DNA from: Dactylorhiza incarnata
Lineage: Eukaryota; Streptophyta; Magnoliopsida; Asparagales; Orchidaceae
DNA: 64,000 bases
Direction: 5' to 3'
Assembly (NCBI GenBank): GCA_033032865.1
Contig: JAWHQI010000005.1
Location: 8,146,001-8,210,000 of the forward strand
Shown here: positions 1-11,559 of the stretch, in pieces
Layout of the letters: the number at the start of each line of letters is the position of its first letter
Position numbering within the stretch: position 1 is the stretch's first letter
Notes under the pieces: model-generated
What the model was told of the DNA's origin: nothing
Databases searched by the model: none
What the model saw: the letters and a program-made list of their open reading frames with translations, nothing else
Position numbers and translations under genes: made by a program

Positions 1-108
1 TAGAAGTTGAACCTTCAAAAGGTGCACATGAATGAAAAAACAGCAAACATGCTCACGAAGAACGTGTCGAGGGGGAGTTTGGGCACTGTGCGAGGATCAT
101 CGACATAG
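1..108 (+). pseudogene. C-terminal remnant of a Ty1/copia polyprotein (RNase H end)
   Basis: From base 4 the frame reads about 34 codons ending at a TAG at 106-108. It contains the motif NEKTANMLTK, which matches the extreme end of plant copia RNase H domains (usual form ENPADMLTK). An in-frame TAG lies directly upstream at 1-3, and the rest of the element is outside the window. A purine tract and an LTR start follow, as expected after copia pol. The strand and family are clear; the lineage is not. Confidence 0.7.
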
Positions 109-130
109 TGGTTTCCTCCATAGGTGTGAA

Positions 131-140
131 GGGGGAGAAT
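131..140 (+). other. Polypurine tract of the truncated copia element
   Basis: The sequence GGGGGAGAAT sits directly before TATTGGGTG, which I read as a mutated TGTTGGGTG LTR start. This is the standard position for the plus-strand primer of a copia element. Confidence 0.6.
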
Positions 141-590
141 TATTGGGTGTGGTTTCCATCATGTGTGAAGAAGACCATGATGATGGCTTTGCGAGGTCCG
201 AAATTGGATAAATCAAGACGTGGAGGAATTCAGAAATAATCAATAGCTCAAATCATTTGCATGCCTACCTCTACGGTGGCTTTATAAAGAATCGAAGAAC
301 TGGAAAGATATTAATTACTCTGGACTCTTTGGGCCAAGGAAATAATGAACCTTTTCTCCTTTCATACAAGCTGTCACCTTTGTCAAAAAGGTGCATCAAT
401 TTTTTTGTTAAAGTATTAATTGTAGGTGACCCGCTTCATTCTTTCTATTGGATGTCATAAAGAAATAGTGATATAATTTTTTGATTATAAACACCAGTTA
501 AAACATATTTGCCAAACTAAATTAGTGAGAATCCAACCCACGTTAAACATTCTTTTGCTAATTACTTGGGAATGCCATTCTTTTCTCTAC
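141..590 (+). repeat. 3' LTR (first part) of the truncated copia element
   Basis: The LTR starts right after the purine tract at 131-140. It has a TATA-like stretch (tttataaag near 280) and is interrupted at 590 by the inverted-repeat element. It probably resumes at 2010 and ends somewhere before about 2300, but no second LTR is in the window, so the end cannot be placed. Confidence 0.5.
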
Positions 591-624
591 GGGCCCGTTC
601 GTTTGGACGGAATTGGAGACTTGG

Positions 625-652
625 AATTGAAATTCGACGTCGAATTTCAATT
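625..652. repeat. Perfect 28-bp palindrome
   Basis: The 28 bases centred on GACGTC read identically on both strands (outer half AATTGAAATTCGAC). The palindrome lies just inside the left terminal inverted repeat of the element at 591-2006. Confidence 0.9.
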
Positions 653-769
653 ACGTTGTTCGCTTGTTAGGTAGCTTTAATAATTGAAATTTGAGTTGAA
701 TATCATGAAATTGATTTTAGACAAAATCTAGCTGGACATATCGGAATTGGGCGAGTCTGGCACGCTCGA

Positions 770-1785
770 TTTATCGCGTTTTTTGCCCGGGCGCGCATTT
801 TGTCACCCTGGCGCGCAATTTATCGCCCGGGCGCGAGTTTTTCGCCCAGACGCGAGTTTTTCGCCCGGGCGCGAGTTTTTCGCTCGGGCGCGAGTTTTTC
901 GCCAAGACGCGCAATTTTCGCCCGGGCGGAAGTTTTTCACCCAGGCGCGCGTTTGTCACCCGGGTGCTCGTTTTTCACCTGGGGGCACGTTTTTCTCCCG
1001 GAAGCATGTTTTGTCGCCCGGGCGAGCAATTTTCGCCCGGGAGCGAATTTTTTGCGCGGGCGCATGTTTTTCGCCCGGGGGCGCGTTTTTTGCCCGAGCG
1101 CACTTTTTGTCGCCCGGGCACGAGTTTTTCGTCCGGGTGCGCGTTTTGTCGCCCTGGAGCGCAATTTTTCGCACGGGCGCGGAATTTCCGCCCTGACGTG
1201 TTTTCTCCTGGGAGCGCGTTTTTGCCCGGGTGATCGTTTTTTCGCCCAGGGGCGCGTTTTGTCGCCCGGGCGCGCAATTTTTCGCCCGGGCACGCGTTTT
1301 TCGCCCGGGCTCATTTTTTCGCTTTGGGGTGCGTTTTGCCGCCCGGTCGCAAGTTTTTCGCCCTGGCGCGTGTTTTTTCGCCCGGGCACGCGTTTTTTGC
1401 CCGGGCGCGCGTTTTTTGCCAGGGCGCGCGTTTTTCGCCTGGGCGCGCCTTTTTCAGGCCCGGGCGTGCGTTTTTTACCCGGGCGGGCGTTTTTCGCCCG
1501 GGCGCGCGTTTTTCGCCCAGTCGCGCGTTTTTCGCCCGGGCGCGCATTTTTTGCCCGTGCACGTGTTTTTTGTCCGGACACGCATTTTTCGCCCGTGTGC
1601 GCAAATTCCGCTCGGGCGCGAGTTTTTCATCAGGGCGCGAGTTTTTCGCACATGCGCGCGTTTTTCGCTCGGGTGCACGTTTTTTACTTGGGTGCGCGTT
1701 TTTCACCCAGGCGCCCAATTTTTCGCCTGAGCGCGAGTTTTTTGCCCGGGCGCGCATTTTTTGCCAAGACGCGCATTTTTTATTA
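770..1785. repeat. CpG-rich minisatellite of about 19 bp, roughly 50 units
   Basis: The consensus unit is close to TTTTTCGCCCGGGCGCGAG. Adjacent clean units are spaced 19 bp apart, with drift to 18-21 bp. Because the unit lacks stop codons in several frames, overlapping open frames of 60-340 codons appear on both strands. They are arginine/phenylalanine-rich repeats with no independent support, and I do not treat them as genes. Confidence 0.9.
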
Positions 1786-2006
1786 TATATGTAAAAAAAT
1801 ATTAATTTCTTTATAATATTTTCCAATTCTTAGATTTAATTTTATTTAACAAACGAACAAAATAATTGATCAATTCCACAATATTCAACAATATTGTTTA
1901 TTAGGCGAACGATGAAATTGGAATTAGATCAATTCAAATTCTGAATATCGAATCTCAATATCGAATTCCAATATCAAATTCCAATTCCGTGCAAACGAAC
2001 GGACCC

Positions 2007-2300
2007 TACAAGTATTTGAAGGGAGCTAATGAGAAGAATCGGCTCTTTCCATGAAGTGAAAGAATCCGTTGAACTGATGTGAGAAAAAAAATCAATTGCG
2101 ACCATCTTGTCTGAGACAGAGTTCTATTTGGAGATCTTGTCGAGGAGTGATATGCTCGGATCGCACCTAGGGAATCAATAGATTTGCATATTTGTAGGTA
2201 AGCACACTTATCGTTATTGTATTGGAGTTTTTGGATGTATCAAGGTTTAAATTTATATTTAACTTGATGGGTCACGCATCATACTGGAATATGAGACGTT
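2007..2300 (+). repeat. Probable remainder of the truncated copia 3' LTR
   Basis: This resumes directly after the MITE and its TAC duplication, so it was contiguous with 141-590 before that insertion. I could not find the CA end of the LTR because no partner LTR is available for comparison. Confidence 0.35.
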
Positions 2301-2364
2301 TGCATCAAGGTCGTATTTCCCAGAGAACGTCATTAACTACCCTACTTCGCTTCTCTCTTGTTAT

Positions 2365-2365
2365 C

Positions 2366-2396
<31 letters not shown>
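2365..2396. repeat. (TTA)n/(TA)n microsatellite
   Basis: About eight TTA/ATT trinucleotide repeats run into a short TA tract. It is a simple repeat in AT-rich sequence. Confidence 0.8.
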
Positions 2397-2399
<3 letters not shown>

Positions 2400-4349
2400 G
2401 GATTGGAATTAAATAAAGATACAAAAGTGATTAATCCTAACTGTGAGATTCTATCAGAGGATAAAGATTTACCATATAAAATATAAACATGTTAGATTAT
2501 AACTATTTTTTTTTTCCAGATTTGGTCAGGAATATTATTCTAGACAGCTAGGGTTCCGCGCTCACTCTGAACCCAACATCATATGGGTAGTCAGAGCACT
2601 GATTTTAGGGGGCCTACCTTAGATTTATACTATGAGTAGGACCCCTAAAGATCACCTTACTATTCAGTGAACCCCATCATTAGGTTTCTCTATTCTTTCA
2701 AAGTGCAATCAGTCATCTTTATCCGTGTATCATCAAATATAACAAAATTGCTCAAAATCATACGACTTGAGTTACTAGTAGCAAATATGAAATTTATATT
2801 TGCAAACTACTGACTCATTCTATTATAAACACAAATAATTCTTAAAATGATTCTCAACACCATACAAATATAGATAAAATACTTTAAAACATTTCAATAA
2901 TCAAACTAACATGTACAATGTAAGGATTACATAGACATAATCAAGAGTAAAAACCTAAGAGAAGAGAATAAATCTAGAGAGATAAAATAGAGATAAACAT
3001 CTTCTCTCATCGATCTCCTTCTTCCTTGGATTTGATCTTCTCTCATCGATCTCCTTCTTCCTTGGATTTTCCCTTACATTGTTATTTTCGGCCTTAAGAT
3101 GACTCCAAACGATTTTCTCACATAAAAGAAAAATATTTCTTTCAGTTTCACGATCCCAAATATATAATTTTCGTGAAAAATCGTCTCACACGCCCTTAAA
3201 ACACGTGAGTGTGCATAGGTCGTGTGCCCCAAAAATCACGCTGCTTCATTTTGCACGTCTCGAACTGTCAAAAATTGCTGAAATTACCGCACACGCTCTT
3301 GGCACTCGCCCGTGTGCCGCCGGTGTGTGCTCCTATTCCCTTCAGCAATGTTGTAGCCCTTCGTGTCATCTTTCCAACAGCGCTTGAATAGCATCGTTTT
3401 GAGTTCGGTAGCCCATTCTACGCCCAAAATGGTGTAACTAATCTCCTCTCGCAATTTTCCTATTTTCTGCTCCTTTATTAAAATACAAAAACAAGTAAAA
3501 TAACATGCACGTGAAATGTATAAAAGGAATTTAAAATTAGTATTTTTCATAATGAAAATATTATTAAATAATAGTATAATTTAGCATTCATCAAGGAGTT
3601 TCCTTGGATCAGAGCCGGATTGCACAAACTTTGTGGCCTTGTTCATTGTGGTCGAAGACATCGCGTGTCAACGTGCCGTGGTACAATTACGCTACGAAAA
3701 AGGAAGAGGTTTGACAAAATACAAAAAGTATGAAAAAATCATTTGGAGAGATCGAATCTTGTATATTCGTCTTGGTCGGTATACTTGTATTTATCTCCAT
3801 TTATTTGAATATATACATTCGTAGTGTAGTTGTGGTAGCGATCTAGTTGTGGATCGAGGAGGAAAAGTCATGTATTTTGTAATACATTTTAGCGGATGCT
3901 TTCATAGTTGGACTCTGATTGTCATGTAGTTTTCACCTAATTGAGTTCTCACGTTAAAATTGAATGTCTTTTACTGTTTTTATTTTTCTTGATTTGTTTT
4001 CTGTGTTGCATACACTCCTAAGTTGTCGCACAAGTGGATTGCTCGAACGAATTTACAGGTATTCAAGTTGGGCTTGTATGCTCTCAAACCCAACATGTTA
4101 TTTCCAAAGAAGCCTTCCAAGTCAACTCAGAGAGTAAGCCAAACCACCTTTGAATTTTGGGCTTCACCTCCTTCCCTCTCTCTTTCATTTGGATATATTA
4201 TACTCTTGATTGCATTAAGAATCCAATAAAATATAAATATTTAAAACTCGTACTCTCATTTTCTTCTTAGCTTATGCAAAGGTGTTGTGGGGTCAATTTA
4301 TCCAGTGATATATTATACTCCTATTGCATTAAGAATCCAATGAGAAACA
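2400..4349. other. AT-rich intergenic stretch with old repeat traces
   Basis: I see no gene here. A 36-bp unit starting CTTCTCTCATCG is duplicated head to tail at 3001-3070. The stretch at about 3180-3430, read on the minus strand, has the look of a worn gypsy-type LTR, with GTGTG/CACAC-rich blocks and an LTR-like purine-rich end. I cannot place its ends, and short open frames here are not supported as genes. Confidence 0.4.
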
Positions 4350-5296
4350 TGTAGGGATATAACCCACTTGCACAATTTGGGCACACTAGAAGATAAATTA
4401 AACACAGCAATACATAGAACACAGAAAACACAACTAGAGGACAACAAATTTTACGTGGAAAACCCTCTCTAAAGCAATGAGGAAAAAACCACGGGGCGGG
4501 GCACACGAACAATCCACTATAATAACAATAACGGATTACAACAAACAATCTAGGTTTGCCCAACCTAGATCCCCCTTGGATTCACAAATTGAATCCTTCT
4601 TCCCAACCACGGTAAAATAACTTTTCTCCAAACAAAGAGCAAAAACTCAAATCTCTCTTTAAGCACAAAAGCAAAAGAAGACAAGACTAAACAAAAACAC
4701 TCTTACAGCAAAGACAAAGTCACCGATCTGAGAAAAACTGTTCTTCCTCCTTGAAGACTCCTCCAGCAACAATGACAGCAAGCACTTCTTCTCCTCCACG
4801 ACTTTTTATGTGACGGCTAAAAGAAAAGAACTCTTACTTTTGCCAAACCGGTTCTGTCTATTTAGGGTAAATAGACGAAGTGATCTTGGCCATCCAAGAC
4901 ACTTCCAAAACAATCAGACGGCTAGCCGTTCGACGAACCGTTCGACGAACGCGCTACGTTAGCCGTTCGTCGAACGCACTTTACATTCGTCGGACGACAC
5001 AGGTGATCATCCCGACGATACAGCCAGCCATCAACGCTAGCCATCAGCTCCCAGTCGTCTCGACGACACAGCTCCCAGTCATCTTGACGACACAGCTCCC
5101 AGTCGTCTCGACGACGCAGCTCCCAATCATCTCGACGACACAGCTCCCAGTCGTCTCGACGACACAGCTCCCAGTCGTCTCGACGACACAGGTCACGATC
5201 TCGATGATACAGCTTGCCTCTCGACGACACAGGTGATCATCATGACGATACAACCCTTGATCCTTTTATCCACTCTTTAGGGGATGGACCCCAATA
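4350..5296 (-). repeat. copia-1 3' LTR
   Basis: It runs from TGTAGGGATA (the CA-side end on the minus strand) to CCAATA, where the partner LTR has CCAACA, so the original TG start has mutated to TA. It matches the partner LTR at 9448-10215 plus 18431-18671. A region rich in direct repeats (5045-5188) lies near its outer half. Confidence 0.9.
5045..5188. repeat. 24-bp tandem repeat in the copia-1 LTR
   Basis: About six copies of CAGCTCCCAGTCGTCTCGAC followed by GACA, each 24 bp, with a few substitutions. The array lies in the U3 (promoter) half of the LTR on the minus strand. Arrays of this kind in LTRs often carry enhancer-like sites, but that role is inferred here. Confidence 0.85.
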
Positions 5297-5308
5297 AACT
5301 CTCCCTCC
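5297..5308 (-). other. copia-1 polypurine tract
   Basis: On the minus strand GGAGGGAGAG directly precedes the 3' LTR start. It follows the end of the RNase H frame by about 35 bp, the usual copia spacing. Confidence 0.75.
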
Positions 5309-5342
5309 AGACCGTAAAGAGGAGTTTCCCAACCTGGCACCT

Positions 5343-7244
5343 TCAGGTGGGCTTCATGCCGATCAGCAACCGACACAACTCGTGTTTTTCCCTTGGCATG
5401 ACCTTCGTCATCATATCCGAAGGATTTTCATCAGTGTGGACTTTCTCCACCTTCAGCAGCTTCTCCTCGACAGCGTCTTGTATCCAATGATACCTTACAT
5501 CAATATGCTTTGTCTTGGAGTGGTAGGCGGGGTTCTTGGCCAGAAAAATGGCGCTCTGACTGTCACTGTAAACATTGAACACCTCTTGCTGGAGTCCAAG
5601 TTCAAGCATTAACTTCTTCATCCACAAGATTTCGTTAGATGCTTCCGTCAGCGCAATATATTCTGCTTCCGTCGTCGACAGTGCCACGCACTTCTGCAAC
5701 CTCGACTGCCACGATACAGCTCCCCCTGCATAGGTAACGACATATCCAGATGTGGACCTCCGGGAATCAACATCTCCTGACATATTTGAGTCAGAGTACC
5801 CCACCAGCATTGGCGACCCTCCACCAAACTGCAAGCACGGGCTTGTGGTACCTCTGAGATATCGGAGTATCCACTTAACCGCATCCCAATGGATCATCCC
5901 TGGATTTGCTAGATATCTGCTCACTACCCCCACTGCATAAGTTATGTCTGGCCTCGTGCAGACCATAGCATACATCAAACTCCCTACTGCGGATGCATAG
6001 GGGATCTGGCTCATCCCCCCCTCTTCCTTCTCAGATGAAGGACACTGAGAGTTAGATAGCTTGAAGTGTCCACCCAACGGAGTAGCTACCACCTTGGCCT
6101 TCTCCATCATGAACCTCTTCAGCACCTTCTCTACATACTCAGCTTGAGATAGCCATAACAGACCCGCACTCCTATCCCTGGTGATCTTCATCCCTAGAAT
6201 TTTCTTTGTTGGTCCCAAGTCCTTCATCTCAAAGGACTCACCGAGCTCTTTCTTCAGCTCAACAATGCTGGTCTTGTCATCACCAACAATCAGCATGTCA
6301 TCCACATACAGCAGCAGAACTGTAAAGGTCCTTTCAGTCCTCTTCACATAGACACAGTGATCAGCCCTGGTACTTTGGAACTTGCTCTTCAGCATGAAGG
6401 AGTCAAACTTCTTGTACCACTGCCTGGGTGCCTGCTTCAACCCATAAAGACTCTTCTTGAGTCCGCAGACCAAATGCTCCTTGCCCTTGGCCTCAAAGCC
6501 TTCGGGCTGCTCCATGTACAACTCCTCCTCCAGATCTCCATGCAGAAAAGCAGTCTTGACATCCATCTGCTCAACTTCAAGATTCATGGAGGCAGCCAAA
6601 CCCAACACCAGTCTGATAGAAGACATTTTCACCACTGGTGAAAAAATCTCATCAAAGTCTACACCATGTCTTTGACTGAACCCTTTGACTACCAACCTTG
6701 CCTTGTACCTGGGCCGGGAGATATTTTCATCAGTCTTCAGCTTGAAGACACATTTGTTTTTCAAAACTTTCCTCCCCTTTGGTAGTCTGACCAAGTCATA
6801 GGTCTCGTTCTTTTGGAGCGAGTCCAACTCCTCCTCCATTGCTGCTGCCCAAGACTCTCTGTCTTCAGATCTGTGAGCCTCCACAAAAGACTCAGGCTCA
6901 CCACCATCAGTAAGAAAGATATAATCTTGCGGTGGATATCTGGTGCTGGGCCTCCGTGCTTTGTCAGACCTCCTGAGGGGCACCTCCACCATCGGTGGAA
7001 CATCAACAGGAAAAGCTCCCCCTTCATCTGGAACCTCATCCTGATCTGGAATCTCATCCTGGTCTGGAATCTGTACATATGCTTCTTCAGCACGCCCTTC
7101 TTCAGCACCAGCCTTCTCTGGCTCAAAAACTGCCTCAAAACTCTCCACAACCTGTGGATCATGTGGCTCAGCAACACTTTGCTCACCAATAATCTGGTCT
7201 TCCACGAAGACCACATCCCTGCTTCTGATGAGCTTCTTCTTCAC
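5343..7244 (-). pseudogene. copia-1 reverse transcriptase and RNase H segment
   Basis: A 633-codon open stretch on the minus strand. After an acidic linker come the RT entry block (WAAAMEEELDSLQKNETYDL), the core (KARLVVKGFSQRHGVDFDEIFSPV), the catalytic [13 protein letters not shown], and then RNase H motifs (VGYSDSNMSGDVDSRRSTSG, ALSTTEAEYIALTEA, YSDSQSAIFLAKN) and the terminal ENPSDMMTKVMPREK. The stretch is complete for RT-RH but is separated from the upstream gag-integrase frame by an in-frame TGA at 7370-7372 and a one-base frameshift close to 7256, so the polyprotein cannot be made. In copia elements this part copies the RNA template and removes it within the virus-like particle. Confidence 0.92.
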
Positions 7245-7369
7245 TGGATCTCAGAGTCTATAGCAAACTCTTCATTTGGGAATCCCAACAAGATGCACTC
7301 ATAGGACTTCTCATCAAGCTTCGATCTCTCCTCTTTGGGGACATGTACATGTGCCCTGCAACCGAACAC

Positions 7370-9298
7370 TCACATGTGTCCATATGACACCTCCTTCCCG
7401 GACCAAACACGCTCTGGGATATCTCCATCCAAAGGTGCAGAGGGGGACAGATTGACCAAGTGCACTGCAGTCTGTACAGCCTCTGCCCAGAACTGCTTGC
7501 CAATACCTGCTTGAGAGATCATACACCTGATCTTCTCAACAATCGTCCTATTCATCCTCTCCGCCAACCCATTCTGTTGCGGTGTTCTCGGGACTGTCTT
7601 CTCAAGCACGATGCCATGCTCCCTACAGTAGGCATCAAAGGCACCAATGTATTCACCCCCATTATAAGATCTTACCCGTTTGACCTGCTTCCCGGTCATC
7701 TTCTCTACCTTTGCTCTGAACTCCAAGAACTTTGCCAAGACATCACTCTTATGCTTCAAGACATAAGTCCAGACCTTCCTTGAGTGATCATCTATGAAAG
7801 TGACAAAGTAAGATGCTCCGCCCACTGACTTGGGCTCAATAGGACCACACACATCAGTGTGTATCAGGTTCAGCAGCTCCGCCTTCCTATTTGGTTCAGC
7901 CTGCGCAAAGGATACTCGTCTCTGCTTGCCAGCCAAGCAGTGAGCACAAGTGTCAGGAAGCTCTCCTGAAAACTCTGGAAGAGCCTTGTTCTTCACCAAG
8001 ATCTTCAGATTCTTCTCACTGATATGGCCAAGTCTGCGATGCCACAACTCCATGGAGTTGTCTTCAGCAGCATTCACACTCGGGCTGCAGATCTTGGCCT
8101 TTGCTCGGTACAAGCCGCAACACTTCTTTCCCCTTGCCACCACCAAAGAGCCCTTCACCAACCTCCAGGCACCTCCGCCTTCAATGCTGGTAAAGCCTCC
8201 ATCATCCAGTCTACCAACAGAAATGAGGTTCATCCTCAAATCAGGAATATGCCTGACATCTTTGAGGATAACCTTCCCAAGATCAGTCTCCAGGTGGACA
8301 TCTCCACTGCCAACGATCTTCGACACATCGGCATTCGCCATCCGAATAGTGCCAAGATCTCCTGTAGCATACGAGTGAAAGAAATCTCTACGAGGAGTGC
8401 AGTGGTAGGATTCACCACCATCCACTACCCAGTCAGTGTCAACACACTCCTGGCATGCCGACCCACTGCAATGTAAGCACATCGACTCAACTTCAGCAAT
8501 CGAGGTCGCACCACCACCCTCACTGGATTCTCCTGACTCCTTTGCCTTCCCCTTCTGATCTCTTTGCATTTTGAAGCAGTCCTTTATGTAATGGCCCTTC
8601 TTCTTGCAGTAGAAGCACTCAACCTCCTTCTTGGACTTACTCCTGGACTTGCTCCTGGAGTTGCCTCTTTGCTTCCCCTCTTTCTTCATCGGCATGCCCC
8701 TTCCCTCCATAAGGTATACATCCAACGTAGAGGTTCCTGAGTCCTTCCTTATCATCTCTTCATTCAACAGACAGCTCGTCACCATCTCTATTGACACGAC
8801 ACCTTCAGGTGCTGAATTACTCAACGACACCACAAGAGTCTCCCAACTCTCTGGTAAGAAACTAAGGATCATCAAGGCCTGTAGTTCGTCCCCCAAGGTG
8901 ATCTTCATTGCCTCCAACTGATTGATGATGCTCTGGGCAAGGTTCAGATGCTCTGTCATCTGAGAACCTTCCTTATACTTCAAATTCACAAGCTTTCTGA
9001 TCAGGAAAGCCTTGTTACCTGCTGTCTTCCTCTCGTACAGCGCTTCATGCTTTCTCCATAAAGCCTGAGCCGATGACTCAGTGGATACATGGTGGAAGAC
9101 ATAATCATCTAGCCACTGCCGAATGAACCCCACTGCCTTCCGGTCCATCTTCTTCCACTCATCCTCATCTAATATGGTAGCCGGTCTCCCTGACAATGGA
9201 GTATAAAGATCCTTGCAAAACAATAGATCCTCCATCCGAGGCTTCCATATAGTCCAGTTCTTTCAATTCATGCTTACCATTCTGTTGTTCTGCTCCAT
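7370..9298 (-). pseudogene. copia-1 Gag, protease and integrase segment
   Basis: On the minus strand the original ATG appears to be at 9298-9296, but a TGA at 9265-9263 stops the frame after 11 codons. From 9235 a 621-codon stretch is open. Residue positions are counted from 9235: Gag core, a CCHC knuckle CFYCKKKGHYIKDC near 205, protease near 270, integrase HHCC zinc site (WHRRLGH...CAHC) near 395-430, first Asp in IHTDVCGP, and PRTPQQNGLAERMN with the catalytic Glu. Two active sites look damaged. The protease reads VVDGGESYH where the family has DSGAS-like residues, and the second integrase Asp (normally RSDNGGEY) is Tyr. The frame ends at a TGA (7370-7372) just before the conserved VFGC motif. 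Confidence 0.9.
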
Positions 9299-9433
9299 CT
9301 TCTACAATAGCCCGAAGGTCTGAGACAAAGACTTGATCAGATTTAGGAAGGTAGGGAGCGGACCAATGTCGTCACCTACCATTGACCCAAATCTAAATCA
9401 GAATGTCCAGACAGACCGGTAGGAATAAACCTG

Positions 9434-9445
9434 CCTCTGATACCA
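9434..9445 (-). other. copia-1 primer binding site (initiator-Met tRNA)
   Basis: On the minus strand this reads TGGTATCAGAGG, which matches the plant initiator-Met primer site TGGTATCAGAGC except for its last base. It lies two bases inside the 5' LTR. Confidence 0.9.
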
Positions 9446-9447
9446 CT

Positions 9448-10215
9448 TGTAGGGATATAACCCACTTGCACAATCTGGGCACACTAGAAGATAAAATTAA
9501 ACATAGCAATACACAGAACACAAAAACACAACTAGAGGACAACGGATTTTACGTGGAAAACCCTCTCTAAAGCAATGAGGGGAAAACCACGGGGCGGGGC
9601 ACACGAACAATCCACTATAATAACAATAATGGATTACAACAAACAATCTAGGTTTGCCCAACCTAGATCCCCCTTGGATTCACAAATTGAATCCCTCTTC
9701 CCAACCACGGTAAAATAACTTTTCTCCAAACAAAGAGCAAGAACTCAAATCTCTCTTCAAGCACAAAAGCAAATGAAGATGAGACTAAGAAAAAACACTC
9801 TTACAGCAAAGACAAAGTCACCGATCTGAGAAAAATTGTTCTTCCTCCTTGAAGAACTCCTCCAGCAACAATGGCAGCAAGCACTTCTTCTCCTCCACGA
9901 CTTTTTACGTGACGGCTAAAAGAAACGAACGCATACTTTTGCCAAACCGATTCTGTCTATTTAGGGTAAATAGACGAAGTGATCTTGGCCATCCAAGACA
10001 CTTCCAAAACATTCAGACAGCTAGCCGTTCGACGAACCGTTCGATGAACGCGCTACGCTAGCCGTTCGACGAACCGTTCGATGAACGCGCTACGCTAGGC
10101 GTTCGTTGAACGCACTTTACGTTCGTCGGATGACACAGGTGATCATCCAGACGATACAACCCGCCATCAATGCTAGCCATCAGCTCCAAGTCATCACGAC
10201 GACACAACTCCCAGT
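9448..10215 (-). repeat. copia-1 5' LTR, inner part
   Basis: It matches the left LTR closely from TGTAGGGATA onward. It differs by a 37-bp head-to-tail duplication (10020-10056 and 10057-10093) of a block starting GCTAGCCGTTCGACG. It stops abruptly at CCAGT (10211-10215), where the 8.2 kb unit is inserted. Confidence 0.9.
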
Positions 10216-11559
10216 TGTAAGACCCTCTTTTTTTGCTTTAAACCGGGTCTTACCGCCCAGAACCGCCGTCTTGCGGCGAGACCATTACACCCAATGGTCC
10301 CCGCCACAATACGCCGATCCTGCCAGCTAATCAACATCATCCAGGCCAACCACAATTCATAGTAATAGAAGCAACAAGTCCACAAATCACATTAAATATA
10401 TAAATTACAAGATTACAATGTCCATGATGAGAATTAAAGTAAAAGAGGGCATATGCCCGCTACATGTTCAAATATAGTACATCAATACTCTCATTCTACT
10501 TTTAGGCGGAAGCTATCAACTCTGTCTTCAAGCATCTGTAGCTGCTGCTGCGACGACGTGTAGTGACTGCTCTCCTTCATCCCGTCCTCCTCTACGGGGT
10601 CCTGAACGGGGTCCTACTGCTCCGACACATCATCCCTAAAATGATGAGGTTCACCGACCGTCAGTCTATAAGACTCAGCATATTCCTCACCGCCTCCACC
10701 CGCGACTCCTAGGCACCGTGCGGGAGGAGGAAGCGGAGGACATCAAAGGGTAATTCAAAAGCAGGTGACAGCGGCGAGACTAGCAAGTATAAGATACTAA
10801 ACAAGTAATAAAAACATCTCTACTCTAGCAGGAGTATGTATAAAGGCAATAAGTAAAGAGCGGTATAAGCAAAAGAGCAGGTATAAGAAATATGAGCATC
10901 TACGAAAGTAATCTTAACTTATATGCACACACACAAAGCACATAAGCTAAGGGATCTGGCAAGAAGTAAACTCATCGTATAAAAGAGCCCACACTAATTT
11001 ATACGATGAGGTCTCTGTTTGTGCAGAAATGCTATGCTATGATGTGCAATGCAATGATGCAATGTTAGTATTATTATTTCATACACATGCAACTCACCCA
11101 CACGACTCTGTACGAACAGACCTTTAGTTCCCACTTTTCGGAGGTAGCTAACCTCTCGGGCACCTCCCGTCGTGGTCAAACGGTGGCAGAGGAGCGGGCG
11201 TCTCCTCACCTAGGTGGGTAAGTCACACTACCAGACCTAGGCCCAAACGTACGATGTGATACCAGTACCCGGTACTCACGAGCTCTTGCGTACTCTTGCT
11301 GGATCCGAAGAAACCAGACCTTTATTTGGCCAGGCAGGGTTTAGGGAAACCGTCCCATCGGACGCGCAGTGAAACAACCTGGCCCCCATAAAACCACTAG
11401 CACTGCCGAGTCAACAAACTGCTGTCGGTGTGACGACTAAGACAGAACCGAAGACCCACCACATCTTACACACAAGCAACATATATTAACCATTTATTAC
11501 CGAGCCTCGAGCTCACAAATCTACATCAACATTTATAAAATAGAGCCTACCCTCGCCAG

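Larger units (their letters stand above)
591..2006. mobile_element. Inverted-repeat DNA element (PIF/Harbinger-like MITE) filled with a minisatellite
   Basis: The left end reads GGGCCCGTTCGTTTGGACGG and the reverse complement of the right end reads GGGTCCGTTCGTTTGCACGG, a terminal inverted repeat of about 26 bp that runs on into GAATTGG. The 3-bp direct repeat TAC flanks both ends (588-590 and 2007-2009). Three-base duplications and GGG/CCC-starting ends suit the PIF/Harbinger/Tourist group, although the usual duplication there is TTA/TAA. It has no transposase. The ends are AT-rich with subterminal inverted repeats, and the centre is a GC-rich array. Confidence 0.75.

Noticed and set aside
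770..1785. CRISPR-like look of short repeats with short variable parts
   Set aside because: There are no unique spacers of constant length, the repeats are directly adjacent, and the context is a plant genome.
747..1826. Many overlapping open frames of 60-340 codons on both strands, rich in Arg, Phe, Gly and Pro
   Set aside because: They follow from a stop-free 19-bp repeat. All frames are open at once and drift at unit indels, with no domain and no start context.
4880..5236. Frames of Thr/Gln-rich or Arg/Asp-rich repeats in the copia-1 LTR (also 18298-18717)
   Set aside because: They are translations of the 24-bp LTR repeat.
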